Shown piece by piece: positions 18,947 through 27,379 of a stretch of 64,000 bases of DNA. Each line of letters starts with the position of its first letter. The stretch's first letter is position 1. The translations under genes and the position numbers were made by a program. Under the pieces are notes generated by a model. That model worked only from the letters and a program-made list of their open reading frames with translations, was not told the DNA's origin and did not search any database. Location: positions 310,001 to 374,000 of the forward strand of contig NZ_JAJLPA010000001.1 of NCBI RefSeq assembly GCF_025548555.1, read 5' to 3'. Source of the DNA: Sphingomonas sp. A2-49. Lineage in GTDB: Bacteria; Pseudomonadota; Alphaproteobacteria; Sphingomonadales; Sphingomonadaceae.

Positions 18947-20545
18947 ATGTCTTCGTTCCACCCACCCGCCGATGCGCGACGGTTACGCGCCGGCATCGCC
19001 GCGCTGATCCTCGCCTGGGCGCTGCTGACGGCGCTGGCCTGGGACCTGCCACTCAACAACGATGTGGCGTGGCAATATTGGGTGGCGCGGCAGGTGCTGG
19101 GCGGCGCGCGCCTCTATCGCGACATCGTCGAATCGAATCCGCCGCTGTGGTTCTGGGAGGCCATGCCGCTGACCCGCGCGGCCGACGCGATCGGGATCGA
19201 TCCGGCACATCTGGCGATCGCGGCGGTGATGGCGCGGATCGTCGCCGCGGCGGCGCTGGTCGGCGCATTGGTCGGGCGCGGCGCCGGGCGCCACCGGACC
19301 GTCGCCGCCGCGATCCTGATCCTTGCCGGCGGTTTCAGCTTCGGCGAACGCGACGTACTGATGGCGGTCGGGGGCCTGCCCTATGCGCTGCTGATCGCCC
19401 GCCGCGCCGCAGGCGCCCCGACGGCCCCGTCGCTGGCAGTCGCCGTCGCGGGGCTGGCTGGCTGGGGCTTTGCGATGAAGCCGCATTTCGTGCTGGTGCC
19501 GATCCTGCTCGATCTGTGGCTCGGCTGGCGCCTGCGTCGGCAGTGGCGGATCGCGCGGCCGGAGACGGTGACGATCGCACTGCTCGCCGCGGCCTACCTC
19601 GTCGCGATCCGCGTGGCGACGCCGGCCTATGTCACCGACCAGCTGCCGCTCGTCCTGTCGGCCTATGCCGATTTCAAGCCGCCGTTCGCCACGCTCTGGG
19701 CTGGACAGGTCTATGCCCCCGTCTGGGTGCTGGGTGGCGCTGCGTTGCTGGCCGCGGCGCGGCTTTCGCCGTCCGTCGCCGCGGCCGCGGTCAACGCGAC
19801 GGCATGCCTCGCGATCTATGCGGTACAGGGCAAGGGCTTCCCGTATCATGCCGCGCCGGTGACGATCGCTGTCACCTGGGCGGCGTGGCTGCTGCTCGCC
19901 GACGAACGCCGGTTGGCGGCGCGGATGCTGGCGTGGCTGACGCTGTTCGCGGCGGCGCTGATCGTCGTGCTGGTCGGCCCTTTCCGCCCCTCGCGCCTCG
20001 CGGGGATCACCACCGCAGTCGAGGCGCTTCCCCCCGGCGCGACATTCGCGCTCGTCTCGGCGCACAGCTGGGACGCGTTTCCGCTCGTCGAGCGTCGGCG
20101 GCTGGTGTGGCCGATGCGCGGCCTGTTGCTATGGACGTTGCCCAGCGTGGCGCGCACCGGCGAGGACGGACCGCTGGCACGCCGCGTGCGTGCCGAAATT
20201 GTCGCCGACCTGTGGTGCCACCCGCCCGACGCGATCCTTTTCGACGACCCGCGGCGCTCTCCGGCAATGCCGCACATTGGGCGCGGCGCAGGGTTCGATT
20301 ACCGTCGCTTCGTGCTCGGCGATCCGTCGGCGGCCACGTTGCTGAACCGCTATCGCCTGGCCGCCCGCTCCGGCGGCGCGACGCTGTGGCGGCGAGCCGG
20401 GCCAGTGGCGCCGCGCGGCACCGGATGCCGGGCCATCTCGATCCGGCCGGCCACGACGACCGCGGTATGGCCGGTCGCGGCGATCAGCCTGTTCCGTGCC
20501 CCTGCGCCAGATACGTCTCCGACCGCATCTCCTCCAGCCGGCTGA
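18947..20545 (+). CDS. Polytopic membrane protein, glycosyltransferase family 39-like
   Basis: A 532-residue protein with some 9-11 hydrophobic segments in the first 370 residues, then a soluble C-terminal part. The first periplasmic loop reads LPLNNDVAWQYWVARQVLGG followed by ARLYRDIVESNPPLWFW, the D..WQ..A..(L/I)..G..(L/P)Y.D....PP layout of GT-C enzymes using polyprenyl-phosphate sugars (PMT/ArnT/GT39). Substrate unknown. Two long frames overlap here; this one is chosen because it gives membrane helices and the GT-C motif. Its last 62 bp overlap the convergent zapE gene. Confidence 0.75.
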   Translation: MSSFHPPADARRLRAGIAALILAWALLTALAWDLPLNNDVAWQYWVARQVLGGARLYRDIVESNPPLWFWEAMPLTRAADAIGIDPAHLAIAAVMARIVAAAALVGALVGRGAGRHRTVAAAILILAGGFSFGERDVLMAVGGLPYALLIARRAAGAPTAPSLAVAVAGLAGWGFAMKPHFVLVPILLDLWLGWRLRRQWRIARPETVTIALLAAAYLVAIRVATPAYVTDQLPLVLSAYADFKPPFATLWAGQVYAPVWVLGGAALLAAARLSPSVAAAAVNATACLAIYAVQGKGFPYHAAPVTIAVTWAAWLLLADERRLAARMLAWLTLFAAALIVVLVGPFRPSRLAGITTAVEALPPGATFALVSAHSWDAFPLVERRRLVWPMRGLLLWTLPSVARTGEDGPLARRVRAEIVADLWCHPPDAILFDDPRRSPAMPHIGRGAGFDYRRFVLGDPSAATLLNRYRLAARSGGATLWRRAGPVAPRGTGCRAISIRPATTTAVWPVAAISLFRAPAPDTSPTASPPAG

Positions 20546-21584
20546 CGGTGCGCTGGAACTCGAACCGCCCGTCGCCCTCCGGGTAGAGGGCGTCGGGTTC
20601 GGCATCCGCCGCGGCGAGCAGCTTGACCTTGTGCTCGTACAGCGCGTCGATCAGCGCGACGAACCGCGCCGCCTCGTTGCGGTTTTCCGGGCCGAGCCGG
20701 GGAATGCCGACGAGTATGACGGTGTGGAAACGGCGCGCGACCGCGATATAGTCGGCGGCGCCCCTTGCCTCCCCGCAGAGCTTGCGGAACGAAAAGACGG
20801 CGACGCCCTTCAACGTCTTGGGCACATGCAGCGTCCGTCCCTGCACGGTCAGATCCTCCGCCGGGATCGGCTCGGTCACCTCGTGATCGGTCAGGCGGAA
20901 GAAGGCGGCGGAAAGGTTCGCCGTCGCCTCCGGCCCGTTCGGTACCAGCCAAGTGTTCTGCTGGCCCAAGCGGTCGCGGCGGTAATCGATCGGGCCGTTG
21001 AGCGTCAGCACATCCAGCCGCGCCTCGATCAGCGCGATGAAGGGCAGGAAATGCTCGCGGTTGAGGCCGTTCCGATAGAGGTCCCCCGGCGCGCGGTTCG
21101 ACGTGGTGACCATCGTCACCCCCGCCTCGATCAGGGCGGTGAACAGCCGGCTGAGGATCATCGCGTCCGGCGAGTTGGTGACCATCATCTCGTCGAAGGC
21201 GAGCAGGCGCGTCTCGTCGGCGATCGCGGCGGCGACCGGCGCGATCGGGTCGCCCGCCTCCTTGCGGCGCTCGATCGCGATGCGGCCGTGCACCTCGATC
21301 ATGAATTCGGAGAAATGGACGCGGCGCTTCCGCGCCATCGCGACGTTCGCGAAGAACAGGTCCATCATCATCGACTTGCCGCGGCCGACATCCCCGAACA
21401 TGTAGATGCCGCGCGGCGCGGCCGGCCCACGGCCGGTCAGCCGGGCGAGCAACCCCGCCCTGCGCGGACGTTCCAGCGCGGCCGCCAGCGCGTCGAGCCG
21501 CTCGGCGGCGGCACGCTGCTCGGGATCGGTACGCAACTCGCCCGCCGCGACCAGGGCGTCATAGGCGTTGAGGACTTTGGTCAT
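20484..21584 (-). CDS. zapE: Cell division protein ZapE (AFG1-like ATPase)
   Basis: A 366-residue AAA-type ATPase. Walker A is GDVGRGKSMMMDLFF (about 64-78), Walker B LLAFDEMMVTN (about 134-144) and the sensor region VTTSNRAPGDLYRNGL (about 160). Bacterial ZapE acts at the division ring and mitochondrial AFG1 in membrane protein quality control. Family length is normal. The 3' end overlaps the convergent membrane gene by 62 bp. Upstream (21585-21669) is a short gap before the thioesterase gene on the same strand. Confidence 0.93.
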   Translation of the reverse strand: MTKVLNAYDALVAAGELRTDPEQRAAAERLDALAAALERPRRAGLLARLTGRGPAAPRGIYMFGDVGRGKSMMMDLFFANVAMARKRRVHFSEFMIEVHGRIAIERRKEAGDPIAPVAAAIADETRLLAFDEMMVTNSPDAMILSRLFTALIEAGVTMVTTSNRAPGDLYRNGLNREHFLPFIALIEARLDVLTLNGPIDYRRDRLGQQNTWLVPNGPEATANLSAAFFRLTDHEVTEPIPAEDLTVQGRTLHVPKTLKGVAVFSFRKLCGEARGAADYIAVARRFHTVILVGIPRLGPENRNEAARFVALIDALYEHKVKLLAAADAEPDALYPEGDGRFEFQRTVSRLEEMRSETYLAQGHGTG

Positions 21585-21669
21585 GCAGGGCTCCCGGTCG
21601 TCGCGACCGTCCTGGGGTGTCGGCCGTGGGGAGGAGGGCCCCCGGCACGCGGCCGACTGCGGTGAGCGA
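21585..21669. other. Gap with an inverted repeat between thioesterase and zapE genes
   Basis: An 8-bp inverted repeat GTCGGCCG/CGGCCGAC at 21619-21626 and 21650-21657 encloses a purine-rich loop. It lies after the thioesterase stop and before zapE. No T-run follows. It may slow transcription or be an mRNA structure. Confidence 0.35.
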
Positions 21670-22140
21670 CTAGCGCAACGATGGCGGGGGCGTGGATTTG
21701 CGCAGCGTGCCGGTGAAGCTGGCGATCGTCGGCAGTCCGTCCTGCACGATTAGGCCGCGCAGGAACAGCATCCGGCTCGTCTCGCGGAGCAGTTCGATCC
21801 GCGCCTCGAGCGGCTGGCCGATCGCGCCGCCGCCGATGAACTGCGCCGACAGGTCGAGCGTCACCGCACCGCCCGCACCCAGCACCCCGAAGCCGCGCGA
21901 CGCGGCGAACAGCGCGACATCCATGAACCCCAGCAGCGCCCCGCCATGGACATTGTCGCGCATGTTCGAATGATCCCGCCGCGGCAGCATCCGCACGCGG
22001 GCGATGTCGCCCTCGACACGGACGTGCAGCGGCTCGATAAACGCATTGTACCGCGTCGCATCGCGAAACTGCCAGCGTTTCCACCCCGGCAGGTCCGGAT
22101 CGTCCTCATAGGCGAAGACCGGCGAATGATGGTCCGACAC
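21670..22140 (-). CDS. PaaI-family hotdog thioesterase
   Basis: A 156-residue hotdog-fold protein. The family's active-site block is seen as NVHGGALLGFMDVALFAAS (about 63-81), with a HGG followed by the D that activates water, and the second strand ALTLDLSAQFIGG-like region VTLDLSAQFIGGGAIGQPLE. These enzymes hydrolyse acyl-CoA thioesters, commonly short or aromatic acyl groups; the substrate is unknown. It starts with GTG at 22140, 7 bp after the sdhB stop, so it is probably co-transcribed with sdhB. Confidence 0.85.
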   Translation of the reverse strand: MSDHHSPVFAYEDDPDLPGWKRWQFRDATRYNAFIEPLHVRVEGDIARVRMLPRRDHSNMRDNVHGGALLGFMDVALFAASRGFGVLGAGGAVTLDLSAQFIGGGAIGQPLEARIELLRETSRMLFLRGLIVQDGLPTIASFTGTLRKSTPPPSLR

Positions 22141-22147
22141 GATCCGC

Positions 22148-22933
22148 TTACAGGATGCGTTCGGCTTCCATCTTCTTGACCTCGGCGATCGCCTTGGCGG
22201 GGTTCAACCCCTTGGGACAGGTATTCGCGCAGTTCATGATCGTGTGGCAGCGGTACAGGCGGAACGGGTCCTCCAGCTGGTCGAGCCGGTCGCCGGTCAT
22301 CTCGTCGCGGCTGTCGGCCAGCCAGCGATAGGCCTGCAACAGGATCGCCGGCCCCAGGAACTTGTCGGCGTTCCACCAATAGCTCGGGCACGACGTCGAG
22401 CAGCACGCGCACAGGATGCACTCGTAGAGGCCGTCCAGCTTGGCACGATCCTCGGGCGACTGGAGCCGCTCCTTGCCCGACGGCGGCGGACTGACCGTCT
22501 GGATCCACGGCTTGATCGAGCTGTACTGCGCGTAGAAGTGCGTGAAGTCGGGGACGAGATCCTTGATGACGTCCATCGCGGGCAGCGGCGTGATCTTCAC
22601 CTCGCCCTTCACGTCCTCGATCGCGGTGGTGCAGGCGAGGCCGTTGCGCCCGTCGATGTTCATCGAGCACGACCCGCAGATGCCCTCGCGGCACGAGCGG
22701 CGAAAGGTCAGCGAACTGTCCTGTTCCGCCTTCATCTTGATAAGCGCATCGAGCACCATCGGGCCGCAATCGTCGAGATCGATCTCGAACGTGTCGTAGC
22801 GCGGATTTTCCGCGGTGTCGGGGTCGTAGCGATAGACCTTGAACGCCTTGACGCGTTTGGCGTCCGCGGAGGCTTTGTGAACCTTGCCCTTCGCCTTGAC
22901 CTTGCTGTTCTTGGGCAGGGTAAACTCGGCCAT
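22148..22933 (-). CDS. sdhB: Succinate dehydrogenase iron-sulfur subunit
   Basis: A 261-residue iron-sulfur protein of respiratory complex II. The 2Fe-2S ligands are Cys81, Cys86, Cys89 and Cys101 (CREGICGSC then C); 4Fe-4S and 3Fe-4S ligands lie in [13 protein letters not shown] (from Cys172) and [18 protein letters not shown] (about 229). It moves electrons from the flavoprotein SdhA to ubiquinone. No sdhA, sdhC or sdhD is present in the flanking 20 kb on either side, whereas they normally form one operon. A Lys-rich extension of about 25 residues precedes the ferredoxin domain, as in other sphingomonads. Confidence 0.97.
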   Translation of the reverse strand: MAEFTLPKNSKVKAKGKVHKASADAKRVKAFKVYRYDPDTAENPRYDTFEIDLDDCGPMVLDALIKMKAEQDSSLTFRRSCREGICGSCSMNIDGRNGLACTTAIEDVKGEVKITPLPAMDVIKDLVPDFTHFYAQYSSIKPWIQTVSPPPSGKERLQSPEDRAKLDGLYECILCACCSTSCPSYWWNADKFLGPAILLQAYRWLADSRDEMTGDRLDQLEDPFRLYRCHTIMNCANTCPKGLNPAKAIAEVKKMEAERIL

Positions 22934-23014
22934 CGCCGCTACGCTCCTATGAATGCTGCGTTGCGGCTATGCCTTTCGGGGGCGCGGCGCAACCCCCGAG
23001 AGATAGGCGCGCGA

Positions 23015-23596
23015 TCAGATCACATCAAGAACGATGCCGCGATCCCGTGCCTCCTCCGCCTCCAGATACCAGTTGGACGGCGCCTTGCTCTGCAACTCCT
23101 CGAAGGTGACGCCCGAACCGCGCACGATGTCGCGGAACCCCTCCTCCTGGATCTTCACCGATTCCTCGATCTCGTGCAGCTTCGCGCGCAGCACCGCCGG
23201 CAGCGTCGTAAGCGGGCCCGACAGCTGGATCGTGCTCGACATCGACCGCTCGTGCAGCATCAGCCGCGTACCGCGGGTGAGGAAACGCTTCTCGACCGGA
23301 AACGCCGACATGAAGGTCGCGCCCGCGGAATAGACGGCGACCTTGCCGAGGAACAGCATCTCGCGCCCCGTATAGTCGCGCAGCAACCGGATATCCGCGC
23401 CCATCGCGCGACCCATTTCGGGATCGCCGCCCAGCGTCGTGATCGATACCACCAGCGGTCCCTCGCGCGGCGCGTCGGCCAGCTGCGTCTTGAAGCGCGC
23501 ATACATCATGTCGTCGACGACGCCATGAAGCTGGATGTGCGGGAAGGCGAGCAGCGGGTATCTGCTGGCGGTGTTGGCGGCGTTGTTGTCGGTCAT
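23015..23596 (-). CDS. ClpP-like serine protease family protein with altered triad
   Basis: A 193-residue protein of the ClpP/crotonase fold. The nucleophile region is KVAVYSAGATFMSAFP (Ser90) and the His region GTRLMLHERSM (His115); the 25-residue Ser-His spacing equals that of ClpP. The third triad position, Asp in E. coli ClpP (ERDRFLSAPEA), aligns with Asn175 in PSNWYLEAEEA. The oxyanion region TTLGGDPEMGRAM replaces the usual NSPGG. It may be an inactive or modified protease, or work on non-protein substrates. It stands 81 bp upstream of sdhB on the same strand. A FNR/FixK-like box lies 55 bp upstream of its start. Confidence 0.8.
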   Translation of the reverse strand: MTDNNAANTASRYPLLAFPHIQLHGVVDDMMYARFKTQLADAPREGPLVVSITTLGGDPEMGRAMGADIRLLRDYTGREMLFLGKVAVYSAGATFMSAFPVEKRFLTRGTRLMLHERSMSSTIQLSGPLTTLPAVLRAKLHEIEESVKIQEEGFRDIVRGSGVTFEELQSKAPSNWYLEAEEARDRGIVLDVI

Positions 23597-23650
23597 GGCG
23601 CGGCGAACCGTTTGCGGTGCAGCAAGTTCCCGGAGCGGCCGTAAACATGC

Positions 23651-23664
23651 TTGACGCAGGTCAA
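23651..23664 (-). promoter_or_regulatory. FNR/FixK-like palindromic box
   Basis: The sequence TTGACGCAGGTCAA is a perfect 5+5 palindrome with a 4-bp spacer, matching the FNR/FixK/CRP-family form TTGA(T/C)N4(A/G)TCAA. Its centre lies about 61 bp before the start codon of the ClpP-like gene, compatible with an activator site. It suggests control by oxygen limitation; this is inference from the motif. Confidence 0.5.
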
Positions 23665-23670
23665 GCGCAC

Positions 23671-23720
23671 GGCGGCGCGGCGGACGGGGGCGGCAATACC
23701 CCTTCGTCCGCCGCGCCGCC
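23671..23720. repeat. Perfect 16-bp GC-rich inverted repeat after the acyl-CoA dehydrogenase gene
   Basis: GGCGGCGCGGCGGACG at 23671-23686 is repeated inverted as CGTCCGCCGCGCCGCC at 23705-23720, with an 18-bp loop. It starts 12 bp after the acyl-CoA dehydrogenase stop on the minus strand, so it is likely that gene's transcription end, though no T-run follows. Confidence 0.6.
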
Positions 23721-23731
23721 CCCGGCCGGCC

Positions 23732-25534
23732 TCACGCCGCGCGGAACATCTCCGGCGGCAACGCCATCAGCGTGTCGGCGCCGCCTTCGATCTTGCGGCG
23801 CAATGCGCCTGCATCCGGCACGATCCGTTCGGCGAAGAAGCGTGCGGTGACCAGCTTGGCATCGAGGAAGGCGGCATCGCCCTCGCCCGCCGCCTTCAGC
23901 TCGGCCGCCGCCCTGGCCATCCGCAGCCACATCAGCCCGGTCGCGACGATGCCCATCAGGTGCATGTAGGGAACCGCACCGGCGCCGACGTTCTCGGGGT
24001 TCTTCATGCCGTTCGCCATGAACCACATCGTCGCCGCCTGGAGCTCGCCGAGCGCCTTCCTGAGCGCGCCCGCGATTACCGCGGTCGCCTCGACACCCTC
24101 GGCTGCAGCGGTTTCCTCGCCGACGATGCGGAACAGCGCCTGCACCGCACGGCCACCCTTGGTGGCGAGCTTGCGGCCGACCAGATCCATCGCCTGCACG
24201 CCGTTGGTGCCTTCATAGATCATCGCAATCCGGGCATCGCGGACATATTGCTCCATGCCCCATTCGGCGATGTAGCCGTGGCCGCCATAGACCTGCTGCG
24301 CGTTGGTCGCGATCTCATAGCCCTTGTCGGTGCCGACGCCCTTGATGACCGGGGTCAGCAACCCGATCAGGTCCCCCGCCATCTCGCGCTCCTCCTCGGT
24401 CGCGCCGTGATGCTCGAGGTCGACCTGGAGCGCGCCCCACAGGCACAGCGCGCGCAGCCCCTCGGTCCACGCCTTGCCCTCCATCAGCATGCGGCGGATG
24501 TCGGGGTGCACGAACAGCGTGTCGGCCTTCTCCCCCGGTTCCTTCGCGCCGGTCAGCGCCCGGCCCTGGCGCCGGTCCTCGGCATATTGCACGGCATTCT
24601 GATAGGCGACCTCGGCGATGCCCAGCCCCTGCAGGCCGACGCCGAGCCGCGCGGCGTTCATCATGATGAACATCGCCGCGAGGCCCTTCATTTCCTCGCC
24701 GACCAGCCAGCCGGTCGCGCCGTCATAGTTCATGACGCAGGTCGAATTGGCGTGGATGCCCATCTTGTGCTCGATCGAGCCGCAGGTCACCGCATTGCGC
24801 GCGCCGAGCGACCCGTCGTCGTTGACCAGCACCTTTGGCACCACGAACAGCGAGATGCCCTTCGAACTGTCCGGCGCGCCAGGCGTCTTCGCCAGCACGA
24901 GGTGGATGATGTTGTCGGTCAGATCGTGCTCGCCCGCCGAGATGAAGATCTTGGTCCCGGTGATGGCATACGATCCGTCGGCCTGCGGCTCCGCCTTCGT
25001 GCGGATCAGGCCCAGGTCGGTGCCGCACTGCGGCTCCGTCAGGTTCATCGTGCCGCCCCATTCGCCCGACACCATCTTGGGGACGTACATCGCCTGCTGC
25101 TCGGGGCTGCCCTTGGCGACCAGCGCGGCGATCGCGCCGTGGGTCAGGCCGGGATACATGGCGAACGCCATGTTCGACGAGATCATATATTCCTGGAAGG
25201 CGATCGAGACGACGTGCGGCATCCCCTGCCCGCCATATTCGGGCGCGTTGCCCAGCGTCGCCCAGCCGCTCTCGACATAGCGGGCATAGGCTTCCTTGAA
25301 CCCGGCGGGGGTGGTGACGCTGCCGTCCTCGTGCCGGGTGCAGCCTTCCTGATCGCCCGACTGGTTGATCGGGAACAGCACCTCGGCGACGAAGCGGCCG
25401 CCCTCTTCCAGCACCGCCTCGACCACATCGGGCGTGGCGGCGTCGAACCCGGGCAGGTTGCTGTAGTTCTGCAAGCCGACGACATGCTCGAGGATGAAGC
25501 GCGTATCGCGGACGGGGGGCGTATACTGGGGCAT
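23732..25534 (-). CDS. Acyl-CoA dehydrogenase (FadE-like, 600 aa)
   Basis: A 600-residue acyl-CoA dehydrogenase that makes 2-enoyl-CoA with FAD. The N-terminal extension [15 protein letters not shown] is typical of this long subfamily. FAD/substrate blocks are [19 protein letters not shown] (about 163) and [16 protein letters not shown] (about 196); the catalytic Glu is in [19 protein letters not shown] (about 434), preceded by [21 protein letters not shown] further C-terminal helical domain follows. It is preceded 18 bp upstream by a MerR regulator gene on the same strand. An AAGGGAT ribosome site supports the start. Chain-length preference is not readable. Confidence 0.93.
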   Translation of the reverse strand: MPQYTPPVRDTRFILEHVVGLQNYSNLPGFDAATPDVVEAVLEEGGRFVAEVLFPINQSGDQEGCTRHEDGSVTTPAGFKEAYARYVESGWATLGNAPEYGGQGMPHVVSIAFQEYMISSNMAFAMYPGLTHGAIAALVAKGSPEQQAMYVPKMVSGEWGGTMNLTEPQCGTDLGLIRTKAEPQADGSYAITGTKIFISAGEHDLTDNIIHLVLAKTPGAPDSSKGISLFVVPKVLVNDDGSLGARNAVTCGSIEHKMGIHANSTCVMNYDGATGWLVGEEMKGLAAMFIMMNAARLGVGLQGLGIAEVAYQNAVQYAEDRRQGRALTGAKEPGEKADTLFVHPDIRRMLMEGKAWTEGLRALCLWGALQVDLEHHGATEEEREMAGDLIGLLTPVIKGVGTDKGYEIATNAQQVYGGHGYIAEWGMEQYVRDARIAMIYEGTNGVQAMDLVGRKLATKGGRAVQALFRIVGEETAAAEGVEATAVIAGALRKALGELQAATMWFMANGMKNPENVGAGAVPYMHLMGIVATGLMWLRMARAAAELKAAGEGDAAFLDAKLVTARFFAERIVPDAGALRRKIEGGADTLMALPPEMFRAA

Positions 25535-25552
25535 CCGGGTATCCCTTAAAGA

Positions 25553-25978
25553 TTATGCGTGTGTGTCTTGCGTATGGACGGCCTCGACGACCGTCACGAA
25601 GGCGTTGAGTTCGGCGATGGCGGCGTCGATGTCCTGCTTCTGCCGCTCCAGCAGCGCGATCCGCGCGCGGCAGCGATCGATCGACACCTGCCGCTGCACC
25701 CGGCGATTGTCGCCGAGGTCGTAGAGGTCGATCATCTCGCGGATCTCGCCCAGCGAGAAGCCGACGCGCTTGCCGCGCAGGATCCACGCCAGCCGCGCGC
25801 GATCGCGATGCGAATAGATGCGCTGCGTCCCGCGCCGCTCGGGGGCGATCAGCCCCTCGTCCTCGTAGAAGCGCAGCGCGCGCGCGGTGACGCCGAACTC
25901 GTCCGACAGGTCGGAAATGGTGAAATGCTCGCGATCGTGGCGATGCTCGATCAGGGCATAAGCGGGTGACGCGGCCAT
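25553..25978 (-). CDS. MerR family regulator, LiuR-like
   Basis: A 141-residue MerR regulator. The winged helix is seen as FTISDLSDEFGVTARALRFYEDEGL (quoted in part: LSDEFGVTARALRFYEDEG, about 23-41), then RIYSHRDRARLAWILRGKRV and a C-terminal coiled coil (about 95-130). There is no metal-binding Cys cluster. This wording resembles LiuR-type regulators of branched-chain and fatty-acid catabolism. It is co-directional with the acyl-CoA dehydrogenase gene, 18 bp apart, and has a LiuR-like operator 21 bp before its own start, which points to autoregulation and control of the dehydrogenase. Confidence 0.88.
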   Translation of the reverse strand: MAASPAYALIEHRHDREHFTISDLSDEFGVTARALRFYEDEGLIAPERRGTQRIYSHRDRARLAWILRGKRVGFSLGEIREMIDLYDLGDNRRVQRQVSIDRCRARIALLERQKQDIDAAIAELNAFVTVVEAVHTQDTHA

Positions 25979-25998
25979 GACCGGGGCGCTACATCACG

Positions 25999-26014
25999 TT
26001 TACGTCAACGTCAA
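25999..26014 (-). promoter_or_regulatory. Putative LiuR-type operator
   Basis: TTTACGTCAACGTCAA (minus strand TTGACGTTGACGTAAA) is a 16-bp near-palindrome made of ACGT half-sites, very like operators known for LiuR-type MerR regulators. It sits 21 bp upstream of the MerR start codon at 25978, in the only gap of the region, where an autoregulatory site is expected. Confidence 0.6.
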
Positions 26015-26015
26015 T

Positions 26016-26510
26016 CTATTCCCCCGTGCTGCACAGGCGTTTGCCCGACGGCGTGCGCAGCGTTTCCGCCTCCGATCGCGATCCGCTCAGCCGTTCGACC
26101 GAAAGCGCGGCGAGCGAGGCACGCGCCGTGCACAACCGGTCGCAGGCCGCCGGCAATTCGGCGGGAAAGACGATCCGCGTGCCCTCGAACGCGGCGTCGA
26201 ACCGGCAGGCGCCGAACGTCACCGCGACGCGGTCGCCCTGCCGGCGCGCCGTCCCCGACGCAGCGCAGCCCTGCCCCTCGCCATAATCGATCATCGCGCC
26301 GATCCGGTAGGTGTCGCGGCCTTCCGGCACCACGCAGACGCGGTCGGTGTCCAGCGCCCAGGATCCGACCAGACTGACCTTCGCCGGATCGACGACCAAT
26401 CCCGCGCGGTCCGCCGCCGCCTCCAGCCGCGCACCCGGCGTGTCGACCGCGCCATCGGGCTGCGAACCGCATCCGGCGAGCGACAGCGCAAGCGCGAGCG
26501 TGCGCCTCAT
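26016..26510 (-). CDS. Small putative lipoprotein
   Basis: A 164-residue protein beginning [17 protein letters not shown], a short lipoprotein leader with lipobox SLAGC (Cys14). The mature part has several Cys (about 92, 113, 137 and 141 region, as GQGCA, GACRFD, ACDRLC) that could form disulfides in the periplasm, and a [14 protein letters not shown] stretch. I do not recognise a family. The ATG at 26510 overlaps the hisI stop by 4 bp and yields the leader; the longer upstream frame runs through hisI. It ends close to the MerR operator. Confidence 0.72.
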   Translation of the reverse strand: MRRTLALALSLAGCGSQPDGAVDTPGARLEAAADRAGLVVDPAKVSLVGSWALDTDRVCVVPEGRDTYRIGAMIDYGEGQGCAASGTARRQGDRVAVTFGACRFDAAFEGTRIVFPAELPAACDRLCTARASLAALSVERLSGSRSEAETLRTPSGKRLCSTGE

Positions 26511-26866
26511 TCGAGCGGGACCAGCCGCTCGCCCTCGACCCGGCGATAGAAGCAGCTGGTCGCGCCGGTGTGACACGCCGGTCCCGCCGGATCGGCGATC
26601 ACCCACAGCGCATCCTGATCGCAATCGATCCTGAGTTCGACGACGCGCAGCACGTTGCCCGACGTCTCGCCCTTCGTCCACAGCCGCCCGCGGCTGCGCG
26701 ACCAGAAGGTCGCCTCGCCGCTCGCCTGCGTTGCGGCGAGCGCGTCGGCATTCATGTGCGCGACCATCAACAGCGCACCGTCGCGCGTCGTCACCACCGC
26801 GGTGATGAGGCCGGCGGCATCGTATTTGGGGTTCAGCACGGTGTCGGTTTCGCGGAGATCGGGCAT
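26507..26866 (-). CDS. hisI: Phosphoribosyl-AMP cyclohydrolase
   Basis: A 119-residue stand-alone HisI, the usual alphaproteobacterial form without the HisE domain. It opens the adenine ring of phosphoribosyl-AMP in histidine synthesis. Family blocks are [26 protein letters not shown] (about 32), [19 protein letters not shown] (about 53) and the metal ligands in [20 protein letters not shown] (about 79) with [10 protein letters not shown]. No other his genes are nearby. It is coupled by ATGA overlap to the lipoprotein gene. Confidence 0.95.
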   Translation of the reverse strand: MPDLRETDTVLNPKYDAAGLITAVVTTRDGALLMVAHMNADALAATQASGEATFWSRSRGRLWTKGETSGNVLRVVELRIDCDQDALWVIADPAGPACHTGATSCFYRRVEGERLVPLE

Positions 26867-26946
26867 GATGCCGTCCTACCGTGCCGACCGCGGTCCGTCA
26901 CCGGCCTTCGCCGGCGCGGCGGCGCGCGACAATCGACGCAACCGCC

Positions 26947-27363
26947 TCACCCCGCCACGCGGGCCGGCTCGTGGGCGTGGACCCGCGCCAGCGCCTCGCC
27001 CTCCAGCTTGGCGAGATCGGCGAGCGTCTGGTCGAGCGCGTCGCGTTGCTGTTCCAGCTCGTCGATCCGCATCCGCACCCGTTCGGCCAGGGCGCGCATC
27101 TGTTCGAGGTGCTGCGGGTCGGCGTCGTACAGGTCGAGGAACTCGGCGATGTCGGTCAGCGAGAATCCCAGCCGCTTGCCGCGCAGGATCAGCTGCATCC
27201 GCGCGATCTCGCGCCGGCGATAGACGCGGGTCGTGCCGATCCGGCACGGCTCGATCAGGCCCTTGTCCTCGTAGAAGCGCAGCGTCCGCGGCGTGATGCC
27301 GAGCATCATCGCCACCGCCTGGATCCCCTTCAGATCGCCCCTGTCGTCCCCCTTGTCGCGCAT
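26947..27363 (-). CDS. MerR family transcriptional regulator
   Basis: A 138-residue MerR protein. The DNA-binding part is IQAVAMMLGITPRTLRFYED then KGLIEPCRIGTTRVYRRREI, followed by GKRLGFSLTDIAEFLDLYD and a long coiled coil (about 80-125). It lacks metal-binding cysteines. It resembles the other MerR protein of this cluster and is placed 16 bp downstream of the acyl-CoA ligase gene on the same strand, so it may regulate fatty-acid genes. A GGGGGAG ribosome site precedes the ATG. Confidence 0.87.
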   Translation of the reverse strand: MRDKGDDRGDLKGIQAVAMMLGITPRTLRFYEDKGLIEPCRIGTTRVYRRREIARMQLILRGKRLGFSLTDIAEFLDLYDADPQHLEQMRALAERVRMRIDELEQQRDALDQTLADLAKLEGEALARVHAHEPARVAG

Positions 27364-27379
27364 CGTCTCCCCCGGGCGA

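Noticed and set aside
18907..20586. An alternative long plus-strand frame over the membrane glycosyltransferase-like gene
   Set aside because: Its product is Arg/Gly/Ala-rich without membrane helices, whereas the chosen frame has helices and a GT-C motif.
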